The notes beneath the pieces are model-generated. The model was given only the letters and a program-made list of their open reading frames with translations, did not search any database and was not told where the DNA came from. 9,943 bases of DNA from Nitrosomonas sp. (GTDB lineage: Bacteria > Pseudomonadota > Gammaproteobacteria > Burkholderiales > Nitrosomonadaceae): positions 1 to 9,943 of the forward strand of contig DOOY01000332.1 of NCBI GenBank assembly GCA_003514765.1. The letters are read 5' to 3'. A program made the translations under genes and the position numbers. Shown here piece after piece: positions 1 to 6,133 of this stretch (position 1 is the first letter of the stretch; every line of letters begins with the position of its first letter).

Positions 1-431
1 CAAAATCGGCACATATCCACGATTTCATTGAAAGCTTGCCGAATAAATACGAAACCGTCGTCGGCGAACGCGGCCTGAAACTTTCCGGCGGCGAAAAACA
101 GCGCGTCGCTATCGCGCGTACCATTCTGAAAAATCCGGCCATCCTAATTTTTGACGAAGCCACCTCAGCACTGGATTCCAATTCCGAAAAACAAATACAA
201 GCCGAACTCAAACGTATTGCCCAAAAACGCACCACCTTGACCATCGCCCACCGGCTTTCCACCATCGCCGATGCAGACCAGATTCTGGTGATGGAAAATG
301 GCTGTATTATTGAACAAGGCAACCATCCGCAGCTACTTGCAGCCAATCAGACCTACGCTCGCATGTGGGCATTGCAACAACAGGAACAACAGCAAGAAAG
401 CATACAGCAATCGGTTACCAGTGATTGGTGA
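1..431 (+). CDS. ABC exporter, ATP-binding C-terminus (Atm1/ABCB-like), partial
   Basis: This is the 3' end of a gene entering from the left edge; the open frame is already running at base 3 ([20 protein letters not shown]...). It shows the second half of an ABC ATPase domain: the signature LSGGEKQR at about 81-104, Walker B with its catalytic glutamate ([12 protein letters not shown]) at about 141-176, and the switch histidine in TIAHRLST at about 243-266. The Walker A and the membrane domain lie off the window. The segment from [13 protein letters not shown] to [10 protein letters not shown] resembles fused permease-ATPase half-transporters of the Atm1/HMT1 type, which export glutathione-linked or metal-related substrates from the inner membrane. 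The substrate cannot be told from this piece. The protein ends in a glutamine-rich tail (about [12 protein letters not shown]). An ordinary lipid or drug ABC exporter (MsbA-like) is the alternative. ABC identity is certain; the subfamily is inferred. Confidence 0.93.
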   Translation, partial: KSAHIHDFIESLPNKYETVVGERGLKLSGGEKQRVAIARTILKNPAILIFDEATSALDSNSEKQIQAELKRIAQKRTTLTIAHRLSTIADADQILVMENGCIIEQGNHPQLLAANQTYARMWALQQQEQQQESIQQSVTSDW

Positions 432-497
432 CGCCCTTTATTCCAAACTACTCATCAGGAGAGAAATATAGATATACGTGATACCTGGCATGTAATA

Positions 498-532
498 ACA
501 AAAATTGAAAACAGTAGAAATACCTGACTGTT
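498..532 (-). terminator. Weak candidate terminator after the thioesterase gene
   Basis: AACAGT at 510-515 and ACTGTT at 527-532 form a 6-bp inverted repeat with an 11-nt loop. The repeat overlaps the stop codon of the leftward thioesterase gene. Read on the minus strand, the hairpin is followed by TTCAATTTTTG, a short T-rich run. The stem is short and AT-rich, so this is a possible intrinsic terminator only. Confidence 0.28.
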
Positions 533-1007
533 AATCCTTTCTATTCACCACCACATGTTCTTTCTGCGCACTCAACGTGCCTTGATCAATAATTGCAAGC
601 GTCAACCGGGAAATGGCGACACGTTTGCCAGTGGCTGCTTCTGTGATGTCGGTTTGCCAGACCTGGGTACGGCGCCCTGTATGCAACGGCGAGCAGGTGC
701 CGATGACATGGCCTTTGGTCACTGCACGGATATGATTGATGTTTAGCTCCAAGCCAACAGCGCGGTATTTATCGGGGTCAATGGTCATCCAACCGGCCAC
801 ACTGCCAAGCGTTTCAGACAACACGCAACTCGCGCCGCCATGCATTATGCCAAATGGCTGCGTCGTGCGCTTATCGACAGGCATACGCGCTTTTATAAAA
901 TCAAGACCTACTTCAGTAAAATGAATGCCGATATGCTCACCCATGTTGGAATTGCGTAAGCCTTCCAAGTATTCAATTGTATAATCTTTGAACCAGATAC
1001 TGCTCAT
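531..1007 (-). CDS. Hotdog-fold acyl-CoA thioesterase (PaaI/MenI/EntH-like)
   Basis: A 158-residue single-domain hotdog protein, the usual length for this family. The central motif FGIMHGGASCVLSETLGS (about residues 52-69) matches the YdiI/EntH type: HGG at 56-58 lines the thioester pocket and Glu65 is the expected catalytic acid on the central helix. Such enzymes hydrolyse aromatic or acyl-CoA thioesters in the cytosol, in menaquinone synthesis, siderophore proofreading or aryl-acid catabolism. Nothing nearby says which substrate applies here. Start choice: an ATG at 1013 is in frame, but the AAGGA Shine-Dalgarno directly abuts it. The same AAGGA sits 6 nt before the ATG at 1007, which is ideal, so I start there (MSSIWFKDY). 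The gene lies 52 bp after the DsbA-like gene on the same strand and is probably co-transcribed with it. Confidence 0.88.
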   Translation of the reverse strand: MSSIWFKDYTIEYLEGLRNSNMGEHIGIHFTEVGLDFIKARMPVDKRTTQPFGIMHGGASCVLSETLGSVAGWMTIDPDKYRAVGLELNINHIRAVTKGHVIGTCSPLHTGRRTQVWQTDITEAATGKRVAISRLTLAIIDQGTLSAQKEHVVVNRKD

Positions 1008-1059
1008 GAACATTCCTTGATAAAATTATTTTAATGAGAACAAATTGTCGTAATCGAAC

Positions 1060-1710
1060 TCAAGCAATCAAAGTGTTAATTTCGTTCAGCATTTTTTGAT
1101 GATCAAGGTATTCTACGTTAATGGAATACAGTTTTTCATCTTGCATGAAGCGCAAAGCTGGAAATGAAAATGCATCCAGCTTGCGCGCCAGCTGAATTTC
1201 TTGCTTCAGCGCGATATTGATATTGTCACTCACTAAATCTGTTGCGAATAATGTGATATCAAGCCCAATCTCACCGGCACACGCCGTTAAAGTTTCAGGC
1301 AAAGACGGGTTCTGGGCCTGTTGATAGTAAGCTGTCTGAATCGCGCACAACATGTCGACAAGCCCGGCAACACCTTTTTGTTTTTTCGCAGCCAACATCG
1401 CCCGGCATGCCGGATAGGTCGAACGTATCGGTGTATTGCAAGCCCAGAAGTCATAATTAAACTGAACACCCGGCACCATTTTTTCTATTTTCCGCCATGT
1501 GTGTTGAATCATGGTGCGCATGGTTTCAGGCATGGGTTCTACCGTATCCGGCGCCAGTCCACCCACAACATAAATGATCTGGATATCTGCAGATAATGCC
1601 TGTTGCAACGCATACCAGCCTTTGGCAAAAGCATAGCACCAACTGCACATTGGATCATAAATATAAAAAAGACGGCGCGAACCATGTGTTGAAGTGGAAA
1701 ATTCTGGCAT
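1060..1710 (-). CDS. DsbA-family thioredoxin-fold protein (CSWC oxidoreductase)
   Basis: The protein has 216 residues from the ATG at 1710. A first beta strand (RRLFYIYDPM) leads into the redox motif CSWC at residues 22-25. The motif is followed by YAFAKGW, a helical insertion, and the cis-proline loop FSFPAL (Pro184) typical of the DSBA fold. DPMCSWCYAF resembles the predicted protein-disulfide isomerase branch rather than periplasmic DsbA. No signal peptide precedes the domain, so a cytoplasmic location is inferred. Extra cysteines at about 91, 102, 122 and 144 are notable. The reading frame stays open upstream for 62 more codons, but that stretch runs through the tRNA-Leu gene and is not a plausible N-terminus. 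No clear Shine-Dalgarno precedes 1710, and an in-frame TTG lies two codons inside the ambiguous region. The substrate is unknown; a neighbouring thioesterase follows in the same orientation. Confidence 0.85.
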   Translation of the reverse strand: MPEFSTSTHGSRRLFYIYDPMCSWCYAFAKGWYALQQALSADIQIIYVVGGLAPDTVEPMPETMRTMIQHTWRKIEKMVPGVQFNYDFWACNTPIRSTYPACRAMLAAKKQKGVAGLVDMLCAIQTAYYQQAQNPSLPETLTACAGEIGLDITLFATDLVSDNINIALKQEIQLARKLDAFSFPALRFMQDEKLYSINVEYLDHQKMLNEINTLIA

Positions 1711-1814
1711 CAATTGCGAGGTAAAACAAGACAAATAGAGGTATACACCATAGCTTGCATAATCAATCCAGTGCAATTTATGGAAGATATAATTTATGAT
1801 TGATTGTATTTTCT

Positions 1815-1902
1815 TGGTGCCCGGGGCCGGAGTCGAACCGGCACGGACGCAATGTCCGAGGGATTTTAAGTCCCTTGTGTCTACCAATTTCACCACCCGG
1901 GC
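1815..1902 (-). tRNA. tRNA-Leu (anticodon UAA)
   Basis: On the minus strand the sequence folds as a class II tRNA of 88 nt including an encoded CCA (plus-strand TGG at 1815-1817). The acceptor stem is GCCCGGG (1902-1896) paired with CCCGGGC (1825-1819), with discriminator A. The anticodon arm is AGGGA-CTTAAAA-TCCCT (1875-1859), placing anticodon TAA at plus-strand 1866-1868. A long variable arm (GGACATTGCGTCC) and the T loop TTCGACT are present, and the D loop carries TTGGTAGAC. The anticodon, long variable arm and A73 discriminator all fit leucine. It reads UUA, and UUG by wobble. It lies between dnaB and the DsbA-like gene in the same orientation. Confidence 0.97.
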
Positions 1903-1966
1903 AATAAGAATACATCTTTACTTACAATGCGTTATTATCAAACACATGCCTTTTGCAAAGGCGGAG

Positions 1967-1972
1967 ATTATA
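1967..1972 (-). promoter_or_regulatory. Candidate -10 element for tRNA-Leu
   Basis: The minus strand carries a perfect TATAAT here, about 65-70 nt upstream of the mature tRNA 5' end. No convincing -35 hexamer lies 16-18 bp upstream, where the sequence is TATTAA-like. A short perfect dyad, GCCTTT-TGC-AAAGGC at 1948-1962, falls between this box and the tRNA. A second box, GATAAT (plus-strand 1934-1939), is an alternative. Confidence 0.33.
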
Positions 1973-2124
1973 ACCCGAATAAAGCCGTTTTAATAGGGGT
2001 TTTGTAAACGGATTGCGAATAATCCTGATCCGCTATTGTTTCGAATCCACCAATCCACCATGAGTAGAAGGGACTGCATATATGTGCTAAAAATGGAGTG
2101 TTTCTGTGATAACCATTACAATAC

Positions 2125-3513
2125 TTAGTAATATTCCATTTTAGTGTGACTCTCAAACCGTGTGTACTCACCAAGGAATGTTAAATTTATTTTACCGATC
2201 GGTCCATTACGCTGTTTACCAATGATAATTTCGGCGATGCCTTTATCCTGCGTCTCCGGGTTATATACTTCGTCACGATAAATAAACAGTATCACATCGG
2301 CATCCTGTTCGATGGCGCCCGATTCGCGCAAATCCGACATCACCGGACGTTTATTCGGGCGTTGTTCAAGACTGCGGTTGAGTTGTGATAATGCAATAAC
2401 CGGCACTTTTAGCTCCTTGGCCAAACTTTTCAAGGCACGGGAAATCTCTGATATTTCTGTCGCTCTATTTTCTCCCGAATTGCTGGAAGACATCAGTTGC
2501 AGGTAATCTACGACAATCAGTCCCAGTCCACCATACTGGCGGTACAGTCGTCTTGCTCTTGCTCTGACTTCCAACGCATTCAAGGCCGCGCTTTCGTCAA
2601 TGTGGATAGGCGCATCATTAAGTTTACCCAATGCATGCGTGAGTTTTGGCCAGTCATCATCCTCCAGGCGGCCTGTACGTACTTTATGCTGATCCAGCCG
2701 CCCAACTGAACCCAGCATACGCATAGCCAGCTGCGCGCCGCCCATTTCCATACTGAAAACGGCTACCGGTTTATCCAGCTCTAGTGCGACATGTTCGGCA
2801 ATATTCAATGAGAACGCGGTCTTTCCCATGGAAGGCCTGCCGGCAACAATAATCAAATCACCTGCCTGAAAGCCGGAGGTTTTCTGATCAAGATCATGAA
2901 ACCCTGAAGCAATCCCAGTGACATCGCTGGGATTATCCTGGCTGTAGAGTAATTCAATGCGCTCGACCACCTCTTTTAACAAAGGTTGTATATCCACAAA
3001 GCCTTGCTTGCCACGCGCACCTTCTTCTGCAATTTCAAACACCCGGGACTCGGCTTCATCCAGCAGATCTGTAGCTGAACGCCCGGCAGGACTATAGGTT
3101 GATTCTGTAATCTGCACACCAACCTGGGCGAGATTACGCATGATTGCGCGTTCACGCACGATTTCAGCGTAACGTTTGATATTGGCCGCCGAGGGTGTGT
3201 TTTGTACTATGCTGCCGATATAAGAAAGACCGCCCACCGTTTGCAATTCGGCTGATGACTCCAGTGATTCCGCGACAGTGACAACATCAGCCGGTTTATT
3301 CTGCTCAATTAATCTGCAAATATGATGGTATATCAAGCGATGATCATGGCGGTAAAAGTCTTCGTCCGTAATGATGTCCGCTATTTTATCCCAGGCCTGG
3401 TTGTCCAGCATAAGCCCGCCCAGAACCGATTGTTCGGTTTCGATCGAATGTGGCGGTGTTTTATAGTTTTCCAGCGTTTCGCCAGTATTGATGCTAAGAG
3501 TAGATTGAGCCAT
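2125..3513 (-). CDS. dnaB: Replicative DNA helicase DnaB
   Basis: A 462-residue complete DnaB, close to the usual 450-470. The N-terminal helical domain (about 18-120, HSIETEQSVLGGLMLDN...) binds primase and builds the hexamer collar; a linker leads to the RecA-like motor from about 195. Visible motifs are Walker A GRPSMGKT (225-232), catalytic Glu256 in FSMEM, Walker B LIVVDYLQLM (332-341), the sensor SQLNR (376-380), and Arg435 in GKQRNGP as the arginine finger. The hexamer unwinds the lagging-strand template ahead of the fork in the cytosol. There is no intein or truncation. The start ATG at 3513 has only a weak TGGA Shine-Dalgarno. The gene follows rplI, but a strong terminator intervenes, so it probably has its own promoter in the roughly 75 bp upstream. 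Confidence 0.98.
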   Translation of the reverse strand: MAQSTLSINTGETLENYKTPPHSIETEQSVLGGLMLDNQAWDKIADIITDEDFYRHDHRLIYHHICRLIEQNKPADVVTVAESLESSAELQTVGGLSYIGSIVQNTPSAANIKRYAEIVRERAIMRNLAQVGVQITESTYSPAGRSATDLLDEAESRVFEIAEEGARGKQGFVDIQPLLKEVVERIELLYSQDNPSDVTGIASGFHDLDQKTSGFQAGDLIIVAGRPSMGKTAFSLNIAEHVALELDKPVAVFSMEMGGAQLAMRMLGSVGRLDQHKVRTGRLEDDDWPKLTHALGKLNDAPIHIDESAALNALEVRARARRLYRQYGGLGLIVVDYLQLMSSSNSGENRATEISEISRALKSLAKELKVPVIALSQLNRSLEQRPNKRPVMSDLRESGAIEQDADVILFIYRDEVYNPETQDKGIAEIIIGKQRNGPIGKINLTFLGEYTRFESHTKMEYY

Positions 3514-3529
3514 GGATGTCCAGCAAAGA

Positions 3530-3554
3530 CTAAAATGCAGATTCTGAATTTTAG
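3530..3554 (-). repeat. Imperfect palindrome in the dnaB leader
   Basis: CTAAAAT at 3530-3536 is mirrored by ATTTTAG at 3548-3554. Inside it CAG (3538-3540) is mirrored by CTG (3544-3546), leaving one mismatched pair and a 3-nt centre. The hairpin sits 17-41 nt upstream of the dnaB start codon on the template of its mRNA. It has no T-tract, so it does not look like a terminator. It could be an operator or an mRNA leader hairpin. A TAAAAT -10-like box lies inside it. Confidence 0.45.
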
Positions 3555-3587
3555 CACTTACGAGACTGGAGATGAGAAAAAGAAAAC

Positions 3588-3615
3588 AAAAAAGGACTCT
3601 GATGAGTCCTTTTTT
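3588..3615 (-). terminator. Rho-independent terminator of the rpsF-priB-rpsR-rplI operon
   Basis: AAAAAAGGACTC (3588-3599) and GAGTCCTTTTTT (3604-3615) form a perfect 12-bp stem with a 4-nt loop. The arrangement is A-tract, GC core, T-tract, so it can work in both directions. In the leftward direction it lies 20 nt past the rplI stop and is followed by further T-rich sequence, as expected for the end of the ribosomal operon. It separates that operon from dnaB. Confidence 0.9.
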
Positions 3616-3634
3616 GTTAGGAAACTACTCAAAC

Positions 3635-4090
3635 TTAAATCGCTGCTTCACCCAGTACGGAAACAGTAATTTGCGCCGAAATATCACCATGCAAAACAAC
3701 TTTGATTGGGTAATCACCTACTTGTTTTAACTGACCATGCGGCATGCGTATCATGGATTTTTCGATAGAAAATCCTTGCTCACTCAGGGATTCGGCGATA
3801 TTTGCGTTAGTTACGGAACCAAACAGCTTGCCATCGTTACTGGTTTTTTGCGTAATCTGCAGCATCAAACCTTCCAGTTTACCTGCAATTGCTTGTGCTG
3901 CCGCCTGTGTATCAGCCTGCTTTTGTTCAAGCTCCGCACGCTTTGTTTCAAATTCTGCAATTGCCTGTTCAGTTGCACGGTGTGCTTTTCTCTGCGGAAT
4001 CAGGTAATTTCTTGCATAACCGCTTTTTACATTGACAATGTCACCTAATCGTCCCAACTTGGCAATTGTTTCCATTAATATAATTTGCAT
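3635..4090 (-). CDS. rplI: 50S ribosomal protein L9
   Basis: A 151-residue L9, near the usual 149. The N-terminal rRNA-binding domain carries the family signature [17 protein letters not shown] (about residues 16-32). It is followed by the long connecting helix (about 40-75, rich in Ala, Glu and Lys) and the C-terminal domain ([18 protein letters not shown]...). L9 sits at the base of the L1 stalk and helps hold the reading frame. The start ATG at 4090 is preceded by GGGAG at 7-nt spacing, and this Shine-Dalgarno overlaps the TAG stop of rpsR. The gap of 11 nt implies tight co-expression with rpsR. Confidence 0.98.
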   Translation of the reverse strand: MQIILMETIAKLGRLGDIVNVKSGYARNYLIPQRKAHRATEQAIAEFETKRAELEQKQADTQAAAQAIAGKLEGLMLQITQKTSNDGKLFGSVTNANIAESLSEQGFSIEKSMIRMPHGQLKQVGDYPIKVVLHGDISAQITVSVLGEAAI

Positions 4091-4101
4091 ATTTTTACTC
4101 C

Positions 4102-4383
4102 CTAATGACGATCCGTGTAAGGCAATAACGCGAGAAAGCGCGCACGTTCAATCGCCGTGCCGAGCTGTCTTTGATAAAACGATTTGGTACCCGTTATGCG
4201 TGCGGGAATAATCTTCCCATTTTCACTGATAAAATCCTTTAAAACTTCGATATCTTTATAATCGATTGTTTTAACGCCCTCAACTGTAAAGCGGCAGAAC
4301 TTCTTACGCTTGAATAAAGGACGATTTGCTCTTTTTTCCTTTTCCTTATCTTTACCGTCTTTTCGTCTGTTTATACGTGCCAT
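4102..4383 (-). CDS. rpsR: 30S ribosomal protein S18
   Basis: A 93-residue S18 with the core [27 protein letters not shown] and the C-terminal block [13 protein letters not shown]...[11 protein letters not shown]18 pairs with S6 on the 30S platform and binds 16S rRNA. It is longer than the 75-residue E. coli protein because of a lysine/arginine-rich N-terminus ([19 protein letters not shown]). The start ATG at 4383 follows AGGAAAG, a good Shine-Dalgarno. It lies 22 nt after priB and 11 nt before rplI. Confidence 0.98.
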   Translation of the reverse strand: MARINRRKDGKDKEKEKRANRPLFKRKKFCRFTVEGVKTIDYKDIEVLKDFISENGKIIPARITGTKSFYQRQLGTAIERARFLALLPYTDRH

Positions 4384-4405
4384 GTTCTTTCTTTCCTGTT
4401 TTCAA

Positions 4406-4702
4406 TTAAATTTGAGTAATGCTGTCTACATGTAATACCAACTGTTGGTTTGTCTGGCTTTTTCTATTGAGAAATCCGGTTACCCTGATATTATTGCCGC
4501 TGCGCATTTCAGATATGGTTTTAGCTTTCGCACCCATCGCTACAGTTGGCAGTTCACAATTAATTTGCCGGGCGATGTTGGCTTCCACCTGGTGCGACTG
4601 GTGCTTTACAACAAAATCAATGACAGGCACGCCTGCCGGGGTATACCGTAAAACGCCAATGCGAACGATTTCACCACAGATAATCGCCTGATTACATTCC
4701 AC
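4406..4702 (-). CDS. priB: Primosomal replication protein PriB (GTG start)
   Basis: PriB is a dimeric OB-fold single-strand DNA-binding protein that bridges PriA and DnaT at stalled forks during replication restart. This copy has 98 residues, close to the 104 of E. coli. After an N-terminal VECNQAIICGEIVRIGVLRYTP it continues through the OB strands VIDFVVKH, ISEMRSGNNIRVTGFLNRK and LVLHVDSI, matching the family's order. I start at the GTG at 4702, 7 nt after the rpsF stop: the residues just after it align with the PriB N-terminus. The open frame continues 31 codons upstream into the rpsF tail (MNLQIKR...), but that part is low-complexity shadow of the S6 C-terminus. The position between rpsF and rpsR is the classical priB location in beta- and gammaproteobacteria. 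Confidence 0.92.
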   Translation of the reverse strand: MECNQAIICGEIVRIGVLRYTPAGVPVIDFVVKHQSHQVEANIARQINCELPTVAMGAKAKTISEMRSGNNIRVTGFLNRKSQTNQQLVLHVDSITQI

Positions 4703-4709
4703 CTGATTT

Positions 4710-5198
4710 TTATGTTGTGGGACTGGTACTGCCGGCGGCTTCAGATGCTTCAGATGCTTCGGTTTCTTTAGGTTCCGCTTTATCTGCAGATTCATCGGAC
4801 GCTTCAGGCTCTACTTTTTTGACAGGTTCCGTTTTTTCTGCCGCTTCATCAGTTGGACGTGCAGCTGTATCATCACTCTCCCTTTGCTGCATCATGGGTG
4901 AAGGCTCCGTTACCGGGCCATCCATTCTGATTGTCAAATGGCGTAAAATGGCATCACTAAATTTAAACGCATATTCCAGATCATTGAGTGTTTCCTGATC
5001 ACATTCAATATTCATTAATACATAATGCGCTTTGTGTACTTTCTGAATCAGATAAGCTAACTGGCGTCTTCCCCAGTCTTCCAGACGGTGGATTGTGCCG
5101 TTCTTTGCAGTCACAATATTGCGATAACGTTCTACCATCGCTGATACCTGCTCGCTCTGATCAGGATGTACTATAAATACGATTTCATAATGTCGCAT
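4710..5198 (-). CDS. rpsF: 30S ribosomal protein S6 with long acidic C-terminal tail
   Basis: The S6 core (residues 1 to about 97) starts [14 protein letters not shown] and runs through [13 protein letters not shown] and [11 protein letters not shown], the RNP-like fold that pairs with S18 on the 30S platform. The start is the ATG at 5198; the 16 extra upstream codons ([16 protein letters not shown]) are not family-like. From about residue 98 to the stop at 162 the protein is a low-complexity tail rich in Glu, Ala, Ser, Pro and Lys, ending [17 protein letters not shown]. coli S6 is about 131 residues with a much shorter tail, where RimK adds glutamates. The tail DNA contains a tandem 9-bp repeat. 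rpsF is the first gene of the leftward operon and is divergent from trpG. Confidence 0.96.
   Translation of the reverse strand: MRHYEIVFIVHPDQSEQVSAMVERYRNIVTAKNGTIHRLEDWGRRQLAYLIQKVHKAHYVLMNIECDQETLNDLEYAFKFSDAILRHLTIRMDGPVTEPSPMMQQRESDDTAARPTDEAAEKTEPVKKVEPEASDESADKAEPKETEASEASEAAGSTSPTT
4738..4760 (-). repeat. Tandem 9-bp repeat in the rpsF tail
   Basis: GCTTCAGAT occurs at 4738-4746 and 4747-4755, followed by a partial GCTTC at 4756-4760. On the coding strand this gives the Ser-Glu-Ala triplet repeat of the S6 tail. The 9-bp unit keeps the frame, so copy number can change without breaking rpsF. It also encodes the KHLKHLK pattern in the overlapping unused frame upstream of priB. Confidence 0.85.
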
Positions 5199-5350
5199 AA
5201 TGTCTTTTTGCCTATTCCTTTTGGGTAAAGTCTTCCATAAACGCATGGTAAGACAAGGGTTTAAAAAAGATGGATTTTACTGAATTACAACCATAACATC
5301 AAATAAACTTCTTTGTGCTATAGAAAACAAAGCCTGCAAACATAGGCAAC

Positions 5351-5368
5351 AACCGTTAAGAAACGGTT
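5351..5368. repeat. 7-bp inverted repeat, possible operator or hairpin
   Basis: AACCGTT (5351-5357) and AACGGTT (5362-5368) form a perfect dyad around AAGA. No T-tract follows on either strand, so it does not look like a terminator. It lies roughly midway between the divergent rpsF and trpG starts, where a regulator site would fit, but no known consensus is recognised. Confidence 0.45.
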
Positions 5369-5492
5369 AGCAGCGGATCATTTTCAGCATCAGCATGGCT
5401 TAATTTTTTCATTTGCACAAAGAATCAATACCATAAATACCGGTTGAACTGTTAAAATCTGCAGACTTATCAGAATTCAGATATCAGCCCCA

Positions 5493-5504
5493 GGATTTAA
5501 ATCC
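5493..5504. repeat. 12-bp perfect palindrome upstream of trpG
   Basis: GGATTTAAATCC is self-complementary and lies 43 bp before the trpG start codon. It does not resemble the known TrpR operator. A regulator-binding site or chance are both possible; AT-rich DNA yields such palindromes occasionally. Confidence 0.4.
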
Positions 5505-5547
5505 CAACATCAATAAAAATTATTGTTAAACATAAAGTTACAAAAAC

Positions 5548-6120
5548 ATGTTATTAATGATTGATAATTACGACTCCTTTACTTATAACCTGGTGCAATA
5601 TTTATCCGAACTGGGAGAAGAGGTTGTCGTGTACCGCAATGATGAAATCACGTTGGAAAAGATTAGGCAATTGGCTCCGGAGCGTATCGTGATTTCTCCA
5701 GGCCCCTGCACACCGAATGAAGCAGGCATCTCCTTGTCAGTCATTAAGCAGTTTTGCGAAAAAACGCCTGTACTCGGGGTTTGTCTGGGTCATCAGAGTA
5801 TCGGCCAGGCATTTGGCGGAAAAATTGTTCACGCCAAACAGCTTATGCATGGCAAGACATCGCCGATCTACCACAACAATTCAGGCGTGTTTCATGATTT
5901 ACCCAATCCTTTTATTGCAACGCGTTACCATTCGCTCGTTATTGACCGCGCCTCATTACCGGGTTGTTTTGAAATAACAGCCTGGACGGAGGATGATGAG
6001 ATCATGGGCATCAGTCATAAAACGCTCCATACCGAAGGCATACAATTTCATCCGGAATCCATCCTGAGCGAACATGGTCACGACATGCTGAAAAATTTTT
6101 TACAACAATCGCAACACTGA
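5548..6120 (+). CDS. trpG: Anthranilate synthase component II, glutamine amidotransferase TrpG
   Basis: A 190-residue class I glutamine amidotransferase, the standard length. It hydrolyses glutamine and passes ammonia to the TrpE subunit to make anthranilate from chorismate. The N-terminus [19 protein letters not shown] is typical. The oxyanion-strand motif ISPGPCTP falls at about 49-56. The nucleophile is Cys79 in GVCLGHQ, and the rest of the triad is His168 and Glu170 in FHPES. Many such proteins also serve PabB in folate synthesis, which cannot be excluded here. The start ATG at 5548 lacks a strong Shine-Dalgarno, and a second in-frame ATG lies at 5557. It heads the trpG-trpD-trpC operon, with trpD beginning 13 nt later; no trpE lies upstream. 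Confidence 0.97.
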   Translation: MLLMIDNYDSFTYNLVQYLSELGEEVVVYRNDEITLEKIRQLAPERIVISPGPCTPNEAGISLSVIKQFCEKTPVLGVCLGHQSIGQAFGGKIVHAKQLMHGKTSPIYHNNSGVFHDLPNPFIATRYHSLVIDRASLPGCFEITAWTEDDEIMGISHKTLHTEGIQFHPESILSEHGHDMLKNFLQQSQH

Positions 6121-6133
6121 TTTACTCATTTTT

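Larger units (their letters stand above)
5199..5547. other. Divergent intergenic region, rpsF operon / trpG
   Basis: About 349 bp lie between the divergent starts of rpsF and trpG. The stretch is AT-rich and has no credible ORF. It must hold the rpsF promoter (leftward) and the trpG promoter (rightward). I could not assign either securely: TTGAAC at 5444-5449 and TAAAAT at 5453-5458 are consensus-like on the plus strand but wrongly spaced for each other. There is no leader peptide with tandem Trp codons and no T-box-like structure that I can see. Two perfect dyads (5351-5368 and 5493-5504) and a looser one (CTTTGT 5311-5316 / ACAAAG 5327-5332) are present. Confidence 0.7.

Noticed and set aside
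1985..2011. CCGTTT / AAACGG inverted repeat after dnaB, as a dnaB terminator
   Set aside because: Only 6 bp with a 15-nt loop and no T-tract on the relevant strand; it is also over 110 bp past the dnaB stop.
2037..2061. tRNA-like 3' end (TTCGAATCC followed by ATCCACCA), a possible att remnant
   Set aside because: The T stem does not pair and the distance to the CCA is too short for a T arm plus acceptor stem. No matching repeat elsewhere in the window supports an integration site.
1968..2174. 68-residue leftward ORF between dnaB and the tRNA
   Set aside because: It overlaps the dnaB 3' end in another frame, has no recognisable domain or ribosome binding site, and no family-like composition.
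4703..4795. N-terminal extension of PriB ([18 protein letters not shown]...)
   Set aside because: It is the out-of-frame shadow of the S6 tail repeat, not family-like, and would overlap rpsF by about 86 nt.
5199..5246. 16-codon N-terminal extension of S6
   Set aside because: S6 proteins begin at the [10 protein letters not shown] strand; the upstream residues are not conserved-looking.
5444..5472. TTGAAC plus TTATCA as the trpG promoter
   Set aside because: The 17-bp spacing is right but the -10 matches the consensus at almost no position; the better TAAAAT box has no -35 partner at proper spacing.
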